Shown: one piece after another, positions 53,239 through 62,923 of the stretch
Position numbering within the stretch: position 1 is the stretch's first letter
Layout of the letters: every line of letters starts with the position of its first letter
Source of the DNA: an uncultured Desulfobulbus sp.
GTDB lineage: Bacteria; Desulfobacterota; Desulfobulbia; Desulfobulbales; Desulfobulbaceae
Length of the DNA stretch: 64,000 nucleotides
Assembly: GCF_963664075.1 (NCBI RefSeq)
Contig: NZ_OY760916.1
Coordinates: 558,001 to 622,000 of the forward strand
Reading direction: 5' to 3'
Position numbers and translations under genes: made by a program
The notes under the pieces: model-generated
The model's input: only the letters and a program-made list of their open reading frames with translations
Databases searched by the model: none
Told to the model about the DNA's origin: nothing

Positions 53239-53685
53239 CTATAGCCCCAGTCCCTGGGGTAAGGTAAGTATAAAGGTCTTGATCGCATCGCGTACCTGGC
53301 GGTAACAATCAAGCTGCTCCTCCAGGCTTGCTCCCTGCCGAGCAATTTTCTCAGCCATTTGGGGGGGATCGTCAAAACCTACATGAATCACGGGCACCTG
53401 AGCTGGAAAATAGGGGCAGGTTTCATGGGCATGGCCACAGACGGTTATGATACAATCCAGGGGAACCTCGTTGAAGGCATCGATATGCTGGGAGTGCTGC
53501 CCGGAGATATCCACGCCGGCCTCAGCCATGACGCGCACCGCCAAAGGGTTGAGCCCATGTGTCTCGATACCGGCTGAGTGGGCTGTAATCAAATCGTTTT
53601 TAAGGTGACGTGCCCAACCTTCGGCCATCTGGCTTCGGCACGAGTTCCCTGTACAGAGAAAAAGCAGCGAAATTTTTTTATGCAT
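53239..53685 (-). CDS. arsC: Arsenate reductase, thioredoxin-coupled
   Basis: 148 residues, low-molecular-weight phosphatase fold. The CX5R loop is FLCTGNSCRSQMAEGWA, and the resolving Cys pair is in VCGHAHETCP, the pattern of the thioredoxin-linked ArsC (pI258 type) reducing arsenate to arsenite. HVGFDDPP is the general acid loop. ATG at 53685 is chosen by homology, without a strong ribosome site. No arsR, arsB or acr3 is adjacent, so it is an orphan resistance gene beside an IS remnant. Confidence 0.93.
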   Translation of the reverse strand: MHKKISLLFLCTGNSCRSQMAEGWARHLKNDLITAHSAGIETHGLNPLAVRVMAEAGVDISGQHSQHIDAFNEVPLDCIITVCGHAHETCPYFPAQVPVIHVGFDDPPQMAEKIARQGASLEEQLDCYRQVRDAIKTFILTLPQGLGL

Positions 53686-53755
53686 TGGTGGAAAGTAAGG
53701 GAAAGAAAGTGGGATAGAACTCATATTATTTTTTTTGGAGAATACACGACAACCC

Positions 53756-54046
53756 ATGAAAATACCTCGAATACTTGCCTCCCTCTTAAGTCTGATTATT
53801 GTAATCATTGGTTTGCGGGCTGTGCTCACCGGTGAGTACATCGCTCGCAGCGGTAGGCTCGGAGTTGAACTCATTCTCACAGGGCCTGCGGCGGTGTACT
53901 CGGGCGTGTGCGTTATCTGTCTTGGCTTCTTGCCACTTCTTCTCTGGTTTTCCAAGCACAGACGGCTGCAGATAGTTTTGGGGATAGGGTGCCTTATTGC
54001 AGCGGCAATTGCCTATTATCTCTCCTCCCTGTATCCCGCCTCTTGA
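53756..54046 (+). CDS. Small three-helix membrane protein
   Basis: 96 residues with three hydrophobic segments (about 8-24, 42-62 and 71-90), an N-terminal KIPRILASLLSLIIVIIGLRA and a short basic loop KHRR. No recognisable family. The start is uncertain: GGAG lies 15 bases before this ATG, while a TTG at 53735 overlaps it. Divergent from arsC by 70 bp. Unknown function. Confidence 0.6.
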   Translation: MKIPRILASLLSLIIVIIGLRAVLTGEYIARSGRLGVELILTGPAAVYSGVCVICLGFLPLLLWFSKHRRLQIVLGIGCLIAAAIAYYLSSLYPAS

Positions 54047-54189
54047 ATCCTGTGACAGGACAGCTGCCCCAGCTGCGGAGCGTAGATGTACGCGATGGTT
54101 CGGCTTGCATTCCACAGTGTACGCGTTAGTCTACAATGAAAGCATTTCGTGCCCATCCTAAGAATTTTGTTCCAAAAAATGGAGTGTGA

Positions 54190-54214
54190 AGGGGCAAGGA
54201 TCCTCGCCGCCCCT
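54190..54214. repeat. Inverted repeat AGGGGC/GCCCCT
   Basis: 6-bp arms with GGATCC between them in the leader of the ferritin-like gene, about 50 bp before its start. No T tract. Could be a leader hairpin. Confidence 0.4.
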
Positions 54215-54266
54215 CTCATGAATCACCTTGAATACCTAAAGACCCCGCTTGCGGGAGGAGGATTGT

Positions 54267-54575
54267 ATGCCTGAATTTGGAGCCCCTTTTTCTGGTTTGT
54301 CAAATGGTAAAAAACTCACTGATGCGGAGTTGATTCGCGCTATCCGTTTCATGGTTGCCGCCGAGTATGAGGCGATTCAGCTTTATATGCAGTTGGCTGA
54401 GTCGACTGATAACGAGCTGGCGATCAGTGTGCTCAAAGACGTTGCCGATGAAGAGCGTGTTCACGCCGGTGAATTTCTGCGTCTGCTCTACGAGCTGGCC
54501 CCTGACGAGGCCAAATTGTATGCCGAAGGTGCAGAGGAAGTGGAAGAAGAAATTGAGGAACTCAAGAAAAAATAA
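54267..54575 (+). CDS. Ferritin-like protein, encapsulated-ferritin type
   Basis: 102 residues, mostly helical. Two helices carry an iron-site pattern: RFMVAAEYEAIQLYMQLAEST with Glu and Tyr, and DVADEERVHAGEFLRLL with E-x-x-H, followed by an acidic tail EEVEEEIEELKKK. Short single-pair-of-helices ferritins like this form a diiron site only as dimers (EncFtn-type) and are often loaded into encapsulin shells. The sequence also resembles rubrerythrin-like proteins of Geobacter. GGGAGGAGG lies 6 bases before the ATG. No encapsulin gene is in the window. Confidence 0.8.
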   Translation: MPEFGAPFSGLSNGKKLTDAELIRAIRFMVAAEYEAIQLYMQLAESTDNELAISVLKDVADEERVHAGEFLRLLYELAPDEAKLYAEGAEEVEEEIEELKKK

Positions 54576-54679
54576 GTTAAATTTGTGAGCGCAGGTGGCT
54601 GCTGAACAACGCAGACTCTTAAAGAAAAACTGCAGCTTGTTCAGTAACCACCTGCTTCCGTTCAATGCAAGGAGGCAAC

Positions 54680-55102
54680 ATGGCAAAGAAATGGTGGTTC
54701 CTGGTGCTGTTTTTTTGTTGCCTGGTCAGTCTGCCTGCCTTTGCAGCAGGTGGTGTAACCTATCGGGGGTTAACGCCCGGCATCTCGACCCTGGCGGATA
54801 CTCTACGCGTGTTGGGCAGACCTGTATCGAAGGTCTACCGTGATGATCGTCTCGTCTGCAGATATCGGACAGTCCTGGTCAATATCCCCAAGAAGACCGA
54901 AAAAATTCAATACATCATTATCACGGATCCAGATTTCCGGGATGTCAACGGCATTCATTTGGGGACCTCGTATGCTGCGGTGCAGAAAAAATTGCAGGTC
55001 AATGGAACCGGCAACTCGATCGTGGATATGGAAAAGGCCATAGGGTATGTGTTTGATGCTTCCAGTCGAGTGTCCCAGATTATTTACGGTATAATTCGCT
55101 GA
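54680..55102 (+). CDS. Secreted hypothetical protein
   Basis: 140 residues with a signal peptide (MAKKWWFLVLFFCCLVSLPAFA, cleavage after AFA). The mature part has GLTPGISTLADTLRVLGRP followed by VNGIHLGTSYAAVQKKLQ, two similar ISTLADTL/TSYAAVQ segments that look like a repeated beta-alpha unit of the SmpA/OmlA kind, though this is only an impression. AAGGAGG lies 5 bases before the ATG. Function unknown. Confidence 0.7.
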   Translation: MAKKWWFLVLFFCCLVSLPAFAAGGVTYRGLTPGISTLADTLRVLGRPVSKVYRDDRLVCRYRTVLVNIPKKTEKIQYIIITDPDFRDVNGIHLGTSYAAVQKKLQVNGTGNSIVDMEKAIGYVFDASSRVSQIIYGIIR

Positions 55103-55105
55103 GAA

Positions 55106-55303
55106 CTAGTGTCCGTCCAGAAATGAGGATGTTTGTTCAAGTTCAGGTAAGCCACGACTCCGAGGCATGCGAAAAATTTTACCGCAGGCATATAGATGAT
55201 ATCGGAGTCTTCGCTTACCTCCGAGGGTAGAATTTTAAGCATAACGCCGAAATTGGGCAGGTAAGCGCAGACTCCGAAAAGATCGATTCTGGATGGAAAC
55301 TAG
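55106..55303. mobile_element. MITE-like element with 17-bp terminal inverted repeats
   Basis: 198 bp without a gene. The ends CTAGTGTCCGTCCAGAA (55106-55122) and TTCTGGATGGAAACTAG (55287-55303) are inverted copies with two mismatches, each including a TA that could be a target duplication of the IS630/Tc1 kind. Inside are three copies of GGTAAGCNNNGACTCCGA: direct at 55146-55163, inverted at 55202-55219 and direct at 55260-55277. It starts 4 bp after the stop of the secreted protein gene. No transposase is present, so it would need one in trans. Confidence 0.7.
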
Positions 55304-55344
55304 GCGTTCAACTACGGTTTGGCACAAAAAAATGGAGGAAGTGC

Positions 55345-55869
55345 GTGAATATCGTTCGGCAAGAACTCAAAACTGTCAAAAATTTTGAAGATCAAACCTG
55401 TTTTGGTTGTGGCAGCAAAAATCCCGTTGGTCTGAAGATGGAGTTTCTAACCGACGATACCCGTCTCTATTCCTATGTCAGCGTTCCCAAGACCATGGCT
55501 GGCTGGGATTCCACCGTCCATGGCGGTATCCTCACGACCATCCTGGATGAGATGATGGGCTGGTCGGTTATTTACCTTTTGGGAAAAATCGGAGTGACCA
55601 AGTCCATCAATGTGGACTTCAAAAAACCTGTCCCTTCAGAAACGCCGCTTGTGGCCATTGGCACCATTCAAGAGGTGGTCTCCGAACGCAAGGTCATTGT
55701 TTCCGGTGAAATTTATAACCAGGACTCGGCGCTCTGTGTCCAGTCTACAGGTGTCTTTGCCTCCATGACCGCTCAGGCCGCCGTACGGCTTGGCGTGATG
55801 AGCACGGATTATATGGAGCGTTTTTTGCCCTTGTTACGGCAGAAGGATGAGGCGAAGTCGGGGAAGTGA
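55345..55869 (+). CDS. PaaI-type hotdog thioesterase
   Basis: 174 residues. HGGILTTILDEMMGWSV is the helix and active-site region of PaaI/DUF4442-like hotdog thioesterases, and NFEDQTCFGCGSKNPVGLKM the usual N-terminal motif with CFGCG. It hydrolyses acyl-CoA or acyl-ACP; substrate unknown. GTG start at 55345 with GGAGGA 5 bases upstream. A strong terminator follows. Confidence 0.88.
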   Translation: MNIVRQELKTVKNFEDQTCFGCGSKNPVGLKMEFLTDDTRLYSYVSVPKTMAGWDSTVHGGILTTILDEMMGWSVIYLLGKIGVTKSINVDFKKPVPSETPLVAIGTIQEVVSERKVIVSGEIYNQDSALCVQSTGVFASMTAQAAVRLGVMSTDYMERFLPLLRQKDEAKSGK

Positions 55870-55884
55870 CAGCGGCGCAACTTT

Positions 55885-55932
55885 AAAAAAAATGCCACGG
55901 GCCTATATTCAGGCCAGGGGCATTTTTTTTTG
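55885..55932 (+). terminator. Bidirectional terminator after the thioesterase gene
   Basis: AAAATGCC-type left arm with GGGCCT and right arm AGGCC...GGCATTTT form a long imperfect stem flanked by A8 on the left and T10 on the right, so it can act on both strands, including for dxs read from the other side (145 bp away). Confidence 0.88.
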
Positions 55933-56077
55933 TTACCATCAATACTCAGCGAAGGGTGGGCAGATGTTGTTTTCTACACCACCGGGGGGCAAGGGCACGA
56001 ACTCTCGGAGGGCACAAAAAAGTACCCAGCCTCCATTCCTTTGGAATGAGACAATCCCTGGCTTGACTGGTTGTGAT

Positions 56078-57997
56078 TCAGTGATGATCAGAATTTTTTA
56101 CCAGCTCGACGGCGGCCTGTGCAATCCCTTTACTGTCTATTCCTGCATTCTTCCAGAGAATCGCCTGGGGACCATGCTCGACAAAGGCGTCGCTGTAGCC
56201 AAGCATCTTCACGGGGAGGTGCAGACCATTGTGCTGGAGCAGTTCCAGCACCGAGCTGCCAAACCCACCTTGGATGGCGTTGTCCTCAATGGTGATCACC
56301 TTTCCGGTTTCGCGGGCTAGCTCGCAAATCAGTTTGCCATCTAATGGTTTGATAAAGCGGGGATTAACCACGGCCGCCCTGATTCCTTGCGTCTCCAACA
56401 GTTGTGCCGCCTCAACCGCTGCAGCAACCCGGTTGCCCACAGGTAGAAGCAGCAGATCGCTTCCATCACGGAGCACCTCGGCCTCTTGGTAGTGAATCGG
56501 GGCAAAGTCGGCCTCAAGCGGCACACCTTCGCCACTCCCGCGGGGGTAGCGGATAACTACGGGGCCGTCATGCTCCAGACAGAAGGCGAGCATGTGCTGG
56601 AGTTCGTTTTCATCCTTGGGAGCCAGAATGGTCAGGTTTGGCACGAAGCGCAGAAAGGAGAGGTCAAACACGCCATGATGAGTGGGGCCATCTGCGCCAA
56701 CAACGCCTGCCCGATCCAGGGCAATGGTTACCGGCAGCTTGGGTAGGCAGACATCATGGATCAGCTGATCCAGCGAGCGTTGCATGAAAGAACTGTACAC
56801 CGCAAAAAACGGGCGCAGTCCCTCAAGCGCCAATCCGGCTGCAAAGGTCACCGCGTGCTGCTCGGCAATGCCCACATCAAAAAAACGGTCGGGGAATTCA
56901 GCGGCAAAGGGAGCCAGACCCGTTCCGGCGGGCATGGCAGCCGTGATTCCAACCACTCGTTTATCCTGACGGGCCAGGCGGGAGAGGGTTTGGCCGAAGA
57001 CCTTGGTGTAGGAGATCGGAGCGCTGGAGTTTTTCTTTTGGATACCAGTGGCGATATCAAAGGGGCCAACGCCATGGTAGTCGCCGGGGTTCTCTTCTGC
57101 GGGTTTGTAACCTTTCCCCTTGGTGGTGATCACATGAACCAGTACAGGGCCGTGGTTATGATCGCGTACGTTTTCCAAAGTAGCAATCAGGTCTTCGAGC
57201 TCATGGCCGGGGATGGGGCCCACATATTTGAACTTGAGCGCCTCAAAAAGCATGCCCGGTGTGAAAAAGCCTTTGAGGCTTTCCTCACTTTTACGCAGCA
57301 CGGAGAGAATATTTTCACCCACCGAGGAGAGCGCCATGAGACGGTCTTCGATATGATCACGCAGGCGGCGAATGGTACGGCCGGTCATCTTGCGACTTAA
57401 AAAGCTGGAGAGCGCCCCTACGTTTTTTGAGATCGACATCTCGTTATCGTTGAGGATCACCACCAGGTTTTTGCCCAGATCACCAGCGTGATTGAGTCCC
57501 TCAAAGGCCATGCCCGCAGTCATTGAGCCATCGCCGATGATGGTGACCACCTTGGCGGAATCCTTCTGGCGGCATTTGGCCGTGGCCATACCAAGTCCAT
57601 AAGAAATCGAGGTGGAGCTGTGTCCCGCTTCCACCGTATCGTACGGGCTCTCTCCACGTTTGGGAAAACCACTCATCCCTTTGTACTGGCGCAGGGTCGA
57701 GAAGGTATCCCGACGGCCGGTTAGCAATTTATGGGCGTAGGCCTGGTGGCCAACATCCCAGACCAAACGATCCCGTGGTGTGTCGAACACGTAGTGCAGT
57801 GCGATACTGAGCTCCACCACTCCCAGGCTGGGGGCGAGATGGCCACCGTTTGCAGCAACCGTGTTGATAATGGTGTCTCGAAGTTCCTGGGCCAGCTGTG
57901 ACATCTGCGGCACATTGAGGCGGCGGAGATCTCGGGGCGAGTTAATGGTGTCCAGCAGAGTTGAGGGACGGTCGGTGAGGGAGTCCACAATGAGCAT
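56078..57997 (-). CDS. dxs: 1-deoxy-D-xylulose-5-phosphate synthase
   Basis: 639 residues. First step of the MEP pathway, condensing pyruvate and glyceraldehyde 3-phosphate. Thiamine diphosphate motif IIGDGSMTAGMAFEGLNHAG...NDNEMSIS, the catalytic Glu in FDVGIAEQHAVTFAAG and the transketolase C-terminal domain are all present. Its ATG is two bases after the ispA stop, so it is coupled as the last gene of xseB-ispA-dxs. Confidence 0.97.
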   Translation of the reverse strand: MLIVDSLTDRPSTLLDTINSPRDLRRLNVPQMSQLAQELRDTIINTVAANGGHLAPSLGVVELSIALHYVFDTPRDRLVWDVGHQAYAHKLLTGRRDTFSTLRQYKGMSGFPKRGESPYDTVEAGHSSTSISYGLGMATAKCRQKDSAKVVTIIGDGSMTAGMAFEGLNHAGDLGKNLVVILNDNEMSISKNVGALSSFLSRKMTGRTIRRLRDHIEDRLMALSSVGENILSVLRKSEESLKGFFTPGMLFEALKFKYVGPIPGHELEDLIATLENVRDHNHGPVLVHVITTKGKGYKPAEENPGDYHGVGPFDIATGIQKKNSSAPISYTKVFGQTLSRLARQDKRVVGITAAMPAGTGLAPFAAEFPDRFFDVGIAEQHAVTFAAGLALEGLRPFFAVYSSFMQRSLDQLIHDVCLPKLPVTIALDRAGVVGADGPTHHGVFDLSFLRFVPNLTILAPKDENELQHMLAFCLEHDGPVVIRYPRGSGEGVPLEADFAPIHYQEAEVLRDGSDLLLLPVGNRVAAAVEAAQLLETQGIRAAVVNPRFIKPLDGKLICELARETGKVITIEDNAIQGGFGSSVLELLQHNGLHLPVKMLGYSDAFVEHGPQAILWKNAGIDSKGIAQAAVELVKNSDHH

Positions 57998-57999
57998 AA

Positions 58000-58870
<871 letters not shown>

Positions 58871-58896
<26 letters not shown>

Positions 58897-59119
58897 AGGT
58901 TTCCTCGGTAAAAGGGACAGCTTCCAGGGTGCCGTTTTTTTTGAGCAACAGCTCGACTTGGGCCTTGGCCTCGTCAAGCTTGCCATTACAAAACTGCACC
59001 AGGCTCATTCCCTCGTTAAATTTTTCCAGACTTTTTTCCAGACTCAGGTCTCCGTTTTCCAGCTCATCGGTGATCTGTTCTAGTTTAGTCAGTGCGGTCT
59101 CAAAAGTCTTTTTAGCCAT
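58871..59119 (-). CDS. xseB: Exodeoxyribonuclease VII small subunit
   Basis: 82 residues: [34 protein letters not shown] is the XseB helical hairpin that binds XseA. Heads the xseB-ispA-dxs unit and overlaps ispA by 26 bp. The large subunit gene xseA is not in the window. Confidence 0.95.
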
Positions 59120-59130
59120 AAAGCGGTTCC

Positions 59131-59180
59131 GTCCGCGTGAGAATATGTTGTTCAGCGGTCACCCGCCGTCACGGATTCAG
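59131..59180. repeat. Palindromic repeat (CTGAATCCGTGA family), copy 3
   Basis: Right arm TCACGGATTCAG (59169-59180) is exact; the left arm GTCCGCGTGA (59131-59140) is degraded. The interior GTTGTTCAG and CCCGCCGTCACG match the copy at 6957-7025. It lies in the divergent spacer between xseB and xerC. Confidence 0.62.
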
Positions 59181-59260
59181 AAATTTATTTGCCCAAATAG
59201 AGGAGCAAGGGTAAACATGCATACTAAACATTCTCCAAGTTCCTTTCAACCTCATCTTTT

Positions 59261-60184
59261 ATGATGTCGAGACTTGTTCAACAATTCGTCAGCTGGTTGC
59301 TCGTTGAAAAGGGGTACTCACCCCATACTGCAGATGGATATCAGCGAGATATTCTAGACTTTTATCAGTTTGCAGGAGCAACACTTTTGCCGACTGATAT
59401 TACACCACAACTGGTCCAATCGTTTGTCGGTTCGCTTTACGGGCGTAACGCATCGGCATCGGTGGCCCGCAAACTTTCAGCTCTGCGCACCTTTTTTCGT
59501 TTTCTCAAACGTGAAGGTGTGCTCCATGTTGATCCGCTTGCAGGAGTTTCTGGTCCTAAGCAAGGGCAGCACATCCCAGCTTTTTTAACCGTTGACGAGG
59601 TCTTTGCCCTGCTGGAAGCGCCTGTTGTTTCCGACCGATACTGGCGGCGTGACCGGGCGCTGCTTGAGATGTTGTATGCCACAGGAATGCGGGTTTCCGA
59701 GTTGGTCGGTTCCAACCTTGAAGATATAGATCTGGTTGCTGAGATGGTGCGCGTACGTGGCAAAGGGAACAAGGAACGCATTGTGCCTTTTGGGCGCGCA
59801 GCCCATGCGGCAATCGAGCAGTACCTGCCGGAGCGGGAATCCTTGAGTCAGGCTCGAGCCCAGCGTGGCAAGCCGGTGGAGCGAGAAGCTCTCTTTCTCA
59901 ACGGGCAGGGAAGTCGTTTAAGTGGACGCAGTGTGGAGCGGAGTATCGTCAGTTATGCTCAGCGAGCGGGCATCGCCGTTACCGTGACTCCCCATGCCCT
60001 GCGCCACTCCTTTGCCACCCATCTGTTGGAAATGGGAGCTGACCTGCGTACTGTACAGGAGTTACTGGGCCATGTCAGCCTTTCCACCACCCAACGATAT
60101 ACCCACTTGAATATTACGCATCTCTCCCGGGTCTATGACCAGGCACACCCCCAGGCCAAAGGGGCATCACGCTCAGAGGGCTGA
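59261..60184 (+). CDS. xerC: Tyrosine recombinase XerC/XerD
   Basis: 307 residues. SAM-like N-terminal domain (YSPHTADGYQRDILDF) and the catalytic domain with Arg in YATGMRVSEL, Lys in GKGNKER, HALRHSFATHL, LLGHVSLSTTQRYTH supplying His, Arg, His and Tyr. It resolves chromosome dimers at dif. The dif-proximal partner XerD is not in view; C versus D is judged only by similarity and by the hslVU neighbourhood, common for xerC. Confidence 0.93.
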   Translation: MMSRLVQQFVSWLLVEKGYSPHTADGYQRDILDFYQFAGATLLPTDITPQLVQSFVGSLYGRNASASVARKLSALRTFFRFLKREGVLHVDPLAGVSGPKQGQHIPAFLTVDEVFALLEAPVVSDRYWRRDRALLEMLYATGMRVSELVGSNLEDIDLVAEMVRVRGKGNKERIVPFGRAAHAAIEQYLPERESLSQARAQRGKPVEREALFLNGQGSRLSGRSVERSIVSYAQRAGIAVTVTPHALRHSFATHLLEMGADLRTVQELLGHVSLSTTQRYTHLNITHLSRVYDQAHPQAKGASRSEG

Positions 60185-60370
60185 GCCTTGACGGAGTTTT
60201 TGATCGTGGTTACAGGTCATCCTCAACTTCTGTGTTTCTTGAAACAAGGAAGTTTTGAAGGATCGCTTTTCTGCCAATCTAGGCGGTATGTTTATCTTCC
60301 AATGATGCAAGAAACCCACAAACTATAAACGGCGTTTGCGCGCTGATCATTCTTTTTTCTTACATATCCT

Positions 60371-60910
60371 ATGCAAAAACCTAAAATTCGTTCCACCACC
60401 ATCGTGGCTATTCGTCACAAAGGTGAGGTCGTGGTCGCTGGAGATGGCCAGGTGACCCTCGGCGCCACAGTGATTAAGCATCAGGCGCGGAAGGTGCGGC
60501 GACTCTACCATGATAAGGTGATCACCGGGTTTGCCGGATCCACTGCCGATGCCTTTACCTTGTATGACCGATTGGAGCAGAAACTGGAGCAGTTTAACGG
60601 CAACCTGATGCGCGCTGCGGTTGAACTGGCCAAAGACTGGCGTATGGACAAGATGTTGCGTCGTCTTGAAGCCATGCTCATCGCTGTTGACAGCAAACAT
60701 TCCCTGCTGCTTTCCGGAACCGGTGATGTGATCGAGGCCGATGACGCTATTCTGGCCATTGGCTCGGGTGGTCCGTATGCCCTGGCCGCAGCTCGAGCTC
60801 TGGTCGCCCATTCCGACTTAGATGCTGAGGCCATAGCCCGTACATCCCTGGAAATTGCTGGTTCAATCTGCATCTACACCAATTCCAATATCGTTGTTGA
60901 AAAAATATGA
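60371..60910 (+). CDS. hslV: ATP-dependent protease subunit HslV
   Basis: 179 residues. The catalytic Thr is in [24 protein letters not shown], after an eight-residue N-terminal extension MQKPKIRS that must be removed or bypassed; [14 protein letters not shown] is typical. Forms the proteolytic core with HslU. Stop and hslU start overlap (ATGA). A heat-shock-like CTTGAAA is visible at 60238-60244 but without a matching -10. Confidence 0.96.
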   Translation: MQKPKIRSTTIVAIRHKGEVVVAGDGQVTLGATVIKHQARKVRRLYHDKVITGFAGSTADAFTLYDRLEQKLEQFNGNLMRAAVELAKDWRMDKMLRRLEAMLIAVDSKHSLLLSGTGDVIEADDAILAIGSGGPYALAAARALVAHSDLDAEAIARTSLEIAGSICIYTNSNIVVEKI

Positions 60911-62319
60911 AAGGAATAAATTCTCTTACCCCCAGGCAGACCGTCGCCGAACTTGACCGCTACATCATCGGTCAGGCCGATGCCAAACGCTCCGTTGCCA
61001 TAGCCTTGAGGAATCGTTGGCGTCGCCAACAGGTCGAGCCGCCGCTTCGTGAAGAGATTGCGCCCAAAAATATCATCATGATCGGGCCGACGGGTGTGGG
61101 AAAAACCGAGATCGCCCGCCGCCTGGCCCAGTTGGCTAAAAGTCCTTTTCTGAAAGTCGAGGCTTCCAAGTTCACTGAGGTTGGCTATGTGGGACGCGAT
61201 GTGGAGTCCATGATTCGCGACCTGACCCAGTTGGCGATCAATATGGTGACCAAAGAAGAGCAGGAAGGTGTCCAGGAAAAGGCTGAAGTGATGGCGGAAG
61301 AGCGTCTGCTCGATTTGCTCCTGCCAAGCTCCGGTGGAGCTTCTCCTGTCAGCCAGCCCCAACCATCCAATGTGATCTCTCTTGGTTTTGACACCGAAAA
61401 TCGGGAAAGCAGCGAAAATGAAACCCGCACTCAAACCACCCGCGAGCGGTTTCGGGAGATGCTGCGCCAGGGAGACCTGGATGATCGAGAGGTGGAAATG
61501 TCGGTCGCCACGACAGGTGGTGCTCCGGTGGTGGAAGTCTTTTCAGCCTCCGGGATGGAGGAAATGCAGAACTCGCTGCAGGACGCCTTTTCCAAATTTT
61601 TTCCGAAAAAGAAACAGAGCAAAAAAGTTAAGGTGCCCGAGGCGCTGGAACTGCTCAAACGGGAAGAGGCAGAGCGGCTGGTGGATAACGAGTCTGTGAC
61701 CGAAAAGGCGATTCGTCGTACCGAGCAGTCGGGGATTATCTTCTTAGACGAGATCGATAAGATTGCCGCCCGCAGTGGTTCCGGCTCCGGTTCTCCCGAT
61801 GTCTCCCGGGAAGGTGTGCAGCGTGATCTGTTGCCCATCGTCGAGGGAACCACCGTAACCACCAAGTACGGTCCGGTTAAAACCGATCACATCCTTTTTA
61901 TCGCCAGTGGCGCCTTTCATATGGCCAAACCCTCGGATCTGGCCCCCGAGCTCCAGGGGCGGTTTCCCATTCGGGTCAACCTGCAGGCCTTGGGCGAGGA
62001 GGAGTTTTTTCGCATTCTCACCGAGCCTCAAAATGCGCTGATCAAACAGTACCAGGCCATGCTTGATACCGAGGATATCAACCTGGTCTTTGAAGAAGAT
62101 GCCATTCGAGAATTGGCTCGTATCGCAGTGCAGGTGAACCAGAAAACTGAGGATATTGGTGCCCGTCGTCTGCATACCGTGGTGGAACGGGTGCTGGATG
62201 AGGTCTCCTTTGACGCCCCGGATCGTGATGAGCTCACCTTCACCGTGACGGCAAAGTATGTGCGCCAGCAACTTGACGATATCTCAGAAAACCAGGATCT
62301 CAGTCGGTACATTCTCTAA
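60907..62319 (+). CDS. hslU: ATP-dependent protease ATPase subunit HslU
   Basis: 470 residues, AAA+ unfoldase of the HslVU protease. Walker [16 protein letters not shown], Walker B in [13 protein letters not shown], the N-terminal [17 protein letters not shown] and the I domain in the middle. C-terminal DLSRYIL docks into HslV. Overlaps hslV by 4 bp and the next gene by 1 bp. Confidence 0.97.
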   Translation: MKGINSLTPRQTVAELDRYIIGQADAKRSVAIALRNRWRRQQVEPPLREEIAPKNIIMIGPTGVGKTEIARRLAQLAKSPFLKVEASKFTEVGYVGRDVESMIRDLTQLAINMVTKEEQEGVQEKAEVMAEERLLDLLLPSSGGASPVSQPQPSNVISLGFDTENRESSENETRTQTTRERFREMLRQGDLDDREVEMSVATTGGAPVVEVFSASGMEEMQNSLQDAFSKFFPKKKQSKKVKVPEALELLKREEAERLVDNESVTEKAIRRTEQSGIIFLDEIDKIAARSGSGSGSPDVSREGVQRDLLPIVEGTTVTTKYGPVKTDHILFIASGAFHMAKPSDLAPELQGRFPIRVNLQALGEEEFFRILTEPQNALIKQYQAMLDTEDINLVFEEDAIRELARIAVQVNQKTEDIGARRLHTVVERVLDEVSFDAPDRDELTFTVTAKYVRQQLDDISENQDLSRYIL

Positions 62320-62843
62320 TGAAGCCAGAAACGATAGACCCCGAACTGAAATACTGCCCCCAGTGTGCCGATGAATACCGGGCCGATATAGTCATCTGTG
62401 CTGATTGCCAGGTACCGTTGGTGCTCGGAGAGACAATGCTTGAGGCACAGGCGGTAGGCGAGTCAGAGACGTCGTCTTCGCTGGTGATTGCACCCAATGA
62501 GGCGGTGGTCAGTATACGACGCGGCCCCCTGTTGCAGCTTAAGGAGCTGCAGCGGGTCGTGCAGGGAAAAGGCTTGGCCGCCCGACTGGTGAAAGAAGAG
62601 GGGGGGGGCTGCGGCTGTAAAGGGCCAGAGGTGCTGCTGCAAGTTCGGGAGCAGGATCTTCAACGGGTTATGGCCGTGCTCAGTGATGATTATTTTCAAA
62701 GTACAGGCTTAAATGACCATGATATCGAGCATGTGGGAGCTGTCTTTGATGATGAGCACGAAGAGACCAACTGCCCGGCCTGCGGAACCCGTTTTGCCAC
62801 CAGCCAGACCACCTGTCCTGACTGTGGTCTCTGTTTTGGCTAA
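62319..62843 (+). CDS. Zinc-ribbon protein with DUF2007-like middle
   Basis: 174 residues. An N-terminal zinc ribbon CPQCADEYRADIVICADC, a middle domain resembling DUF2007-type proteins (VSIRRGPLLQLKELQRVVQGKGLAARLVKE... with GGGCGCKG) and a C-terminal second ribbon CPACGTRF...TCPDCGLCF. ATG overlaps the hslU stop by one base, so it is co-transcribed with hslVU. Function unknown; a role in protein quality control is guesswork from context. Confidence 0.75.
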   Translation: MKPETIDPELKYCPQCADEYRADIVICADCQVPLVLGETMLEAQAVGESETSSSLVIAPNEAVVSIRRGPLLQLKELQRVVQGKGLAARLVKEEGGGCGCKGPEVLLQVREQDLQRVMAVLSDDYFQSTGLNDHDIEHVGAVFDDEHEETNCPACGTRFATSQTTCPDCGLCFG

Positions 62844-62923
62844 GAGCTAAGCCGATATATGTTGGGGGGCGTGCCTCTCCGCCAACGTAACTCAGCTCAC
62901 CCGCACATTGCTCAGCTCAGTTT

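Noticed and set aside
60238-60270. CTTGAAA upstream of hslV as a sigma-32 heat-shock promoter
   Set aside because: No CCCCAT-like -10 at 13 to 15 bp; the word also forms part of a small CTTG/CAAG inverted pair. Recorded only in the hslV entry.
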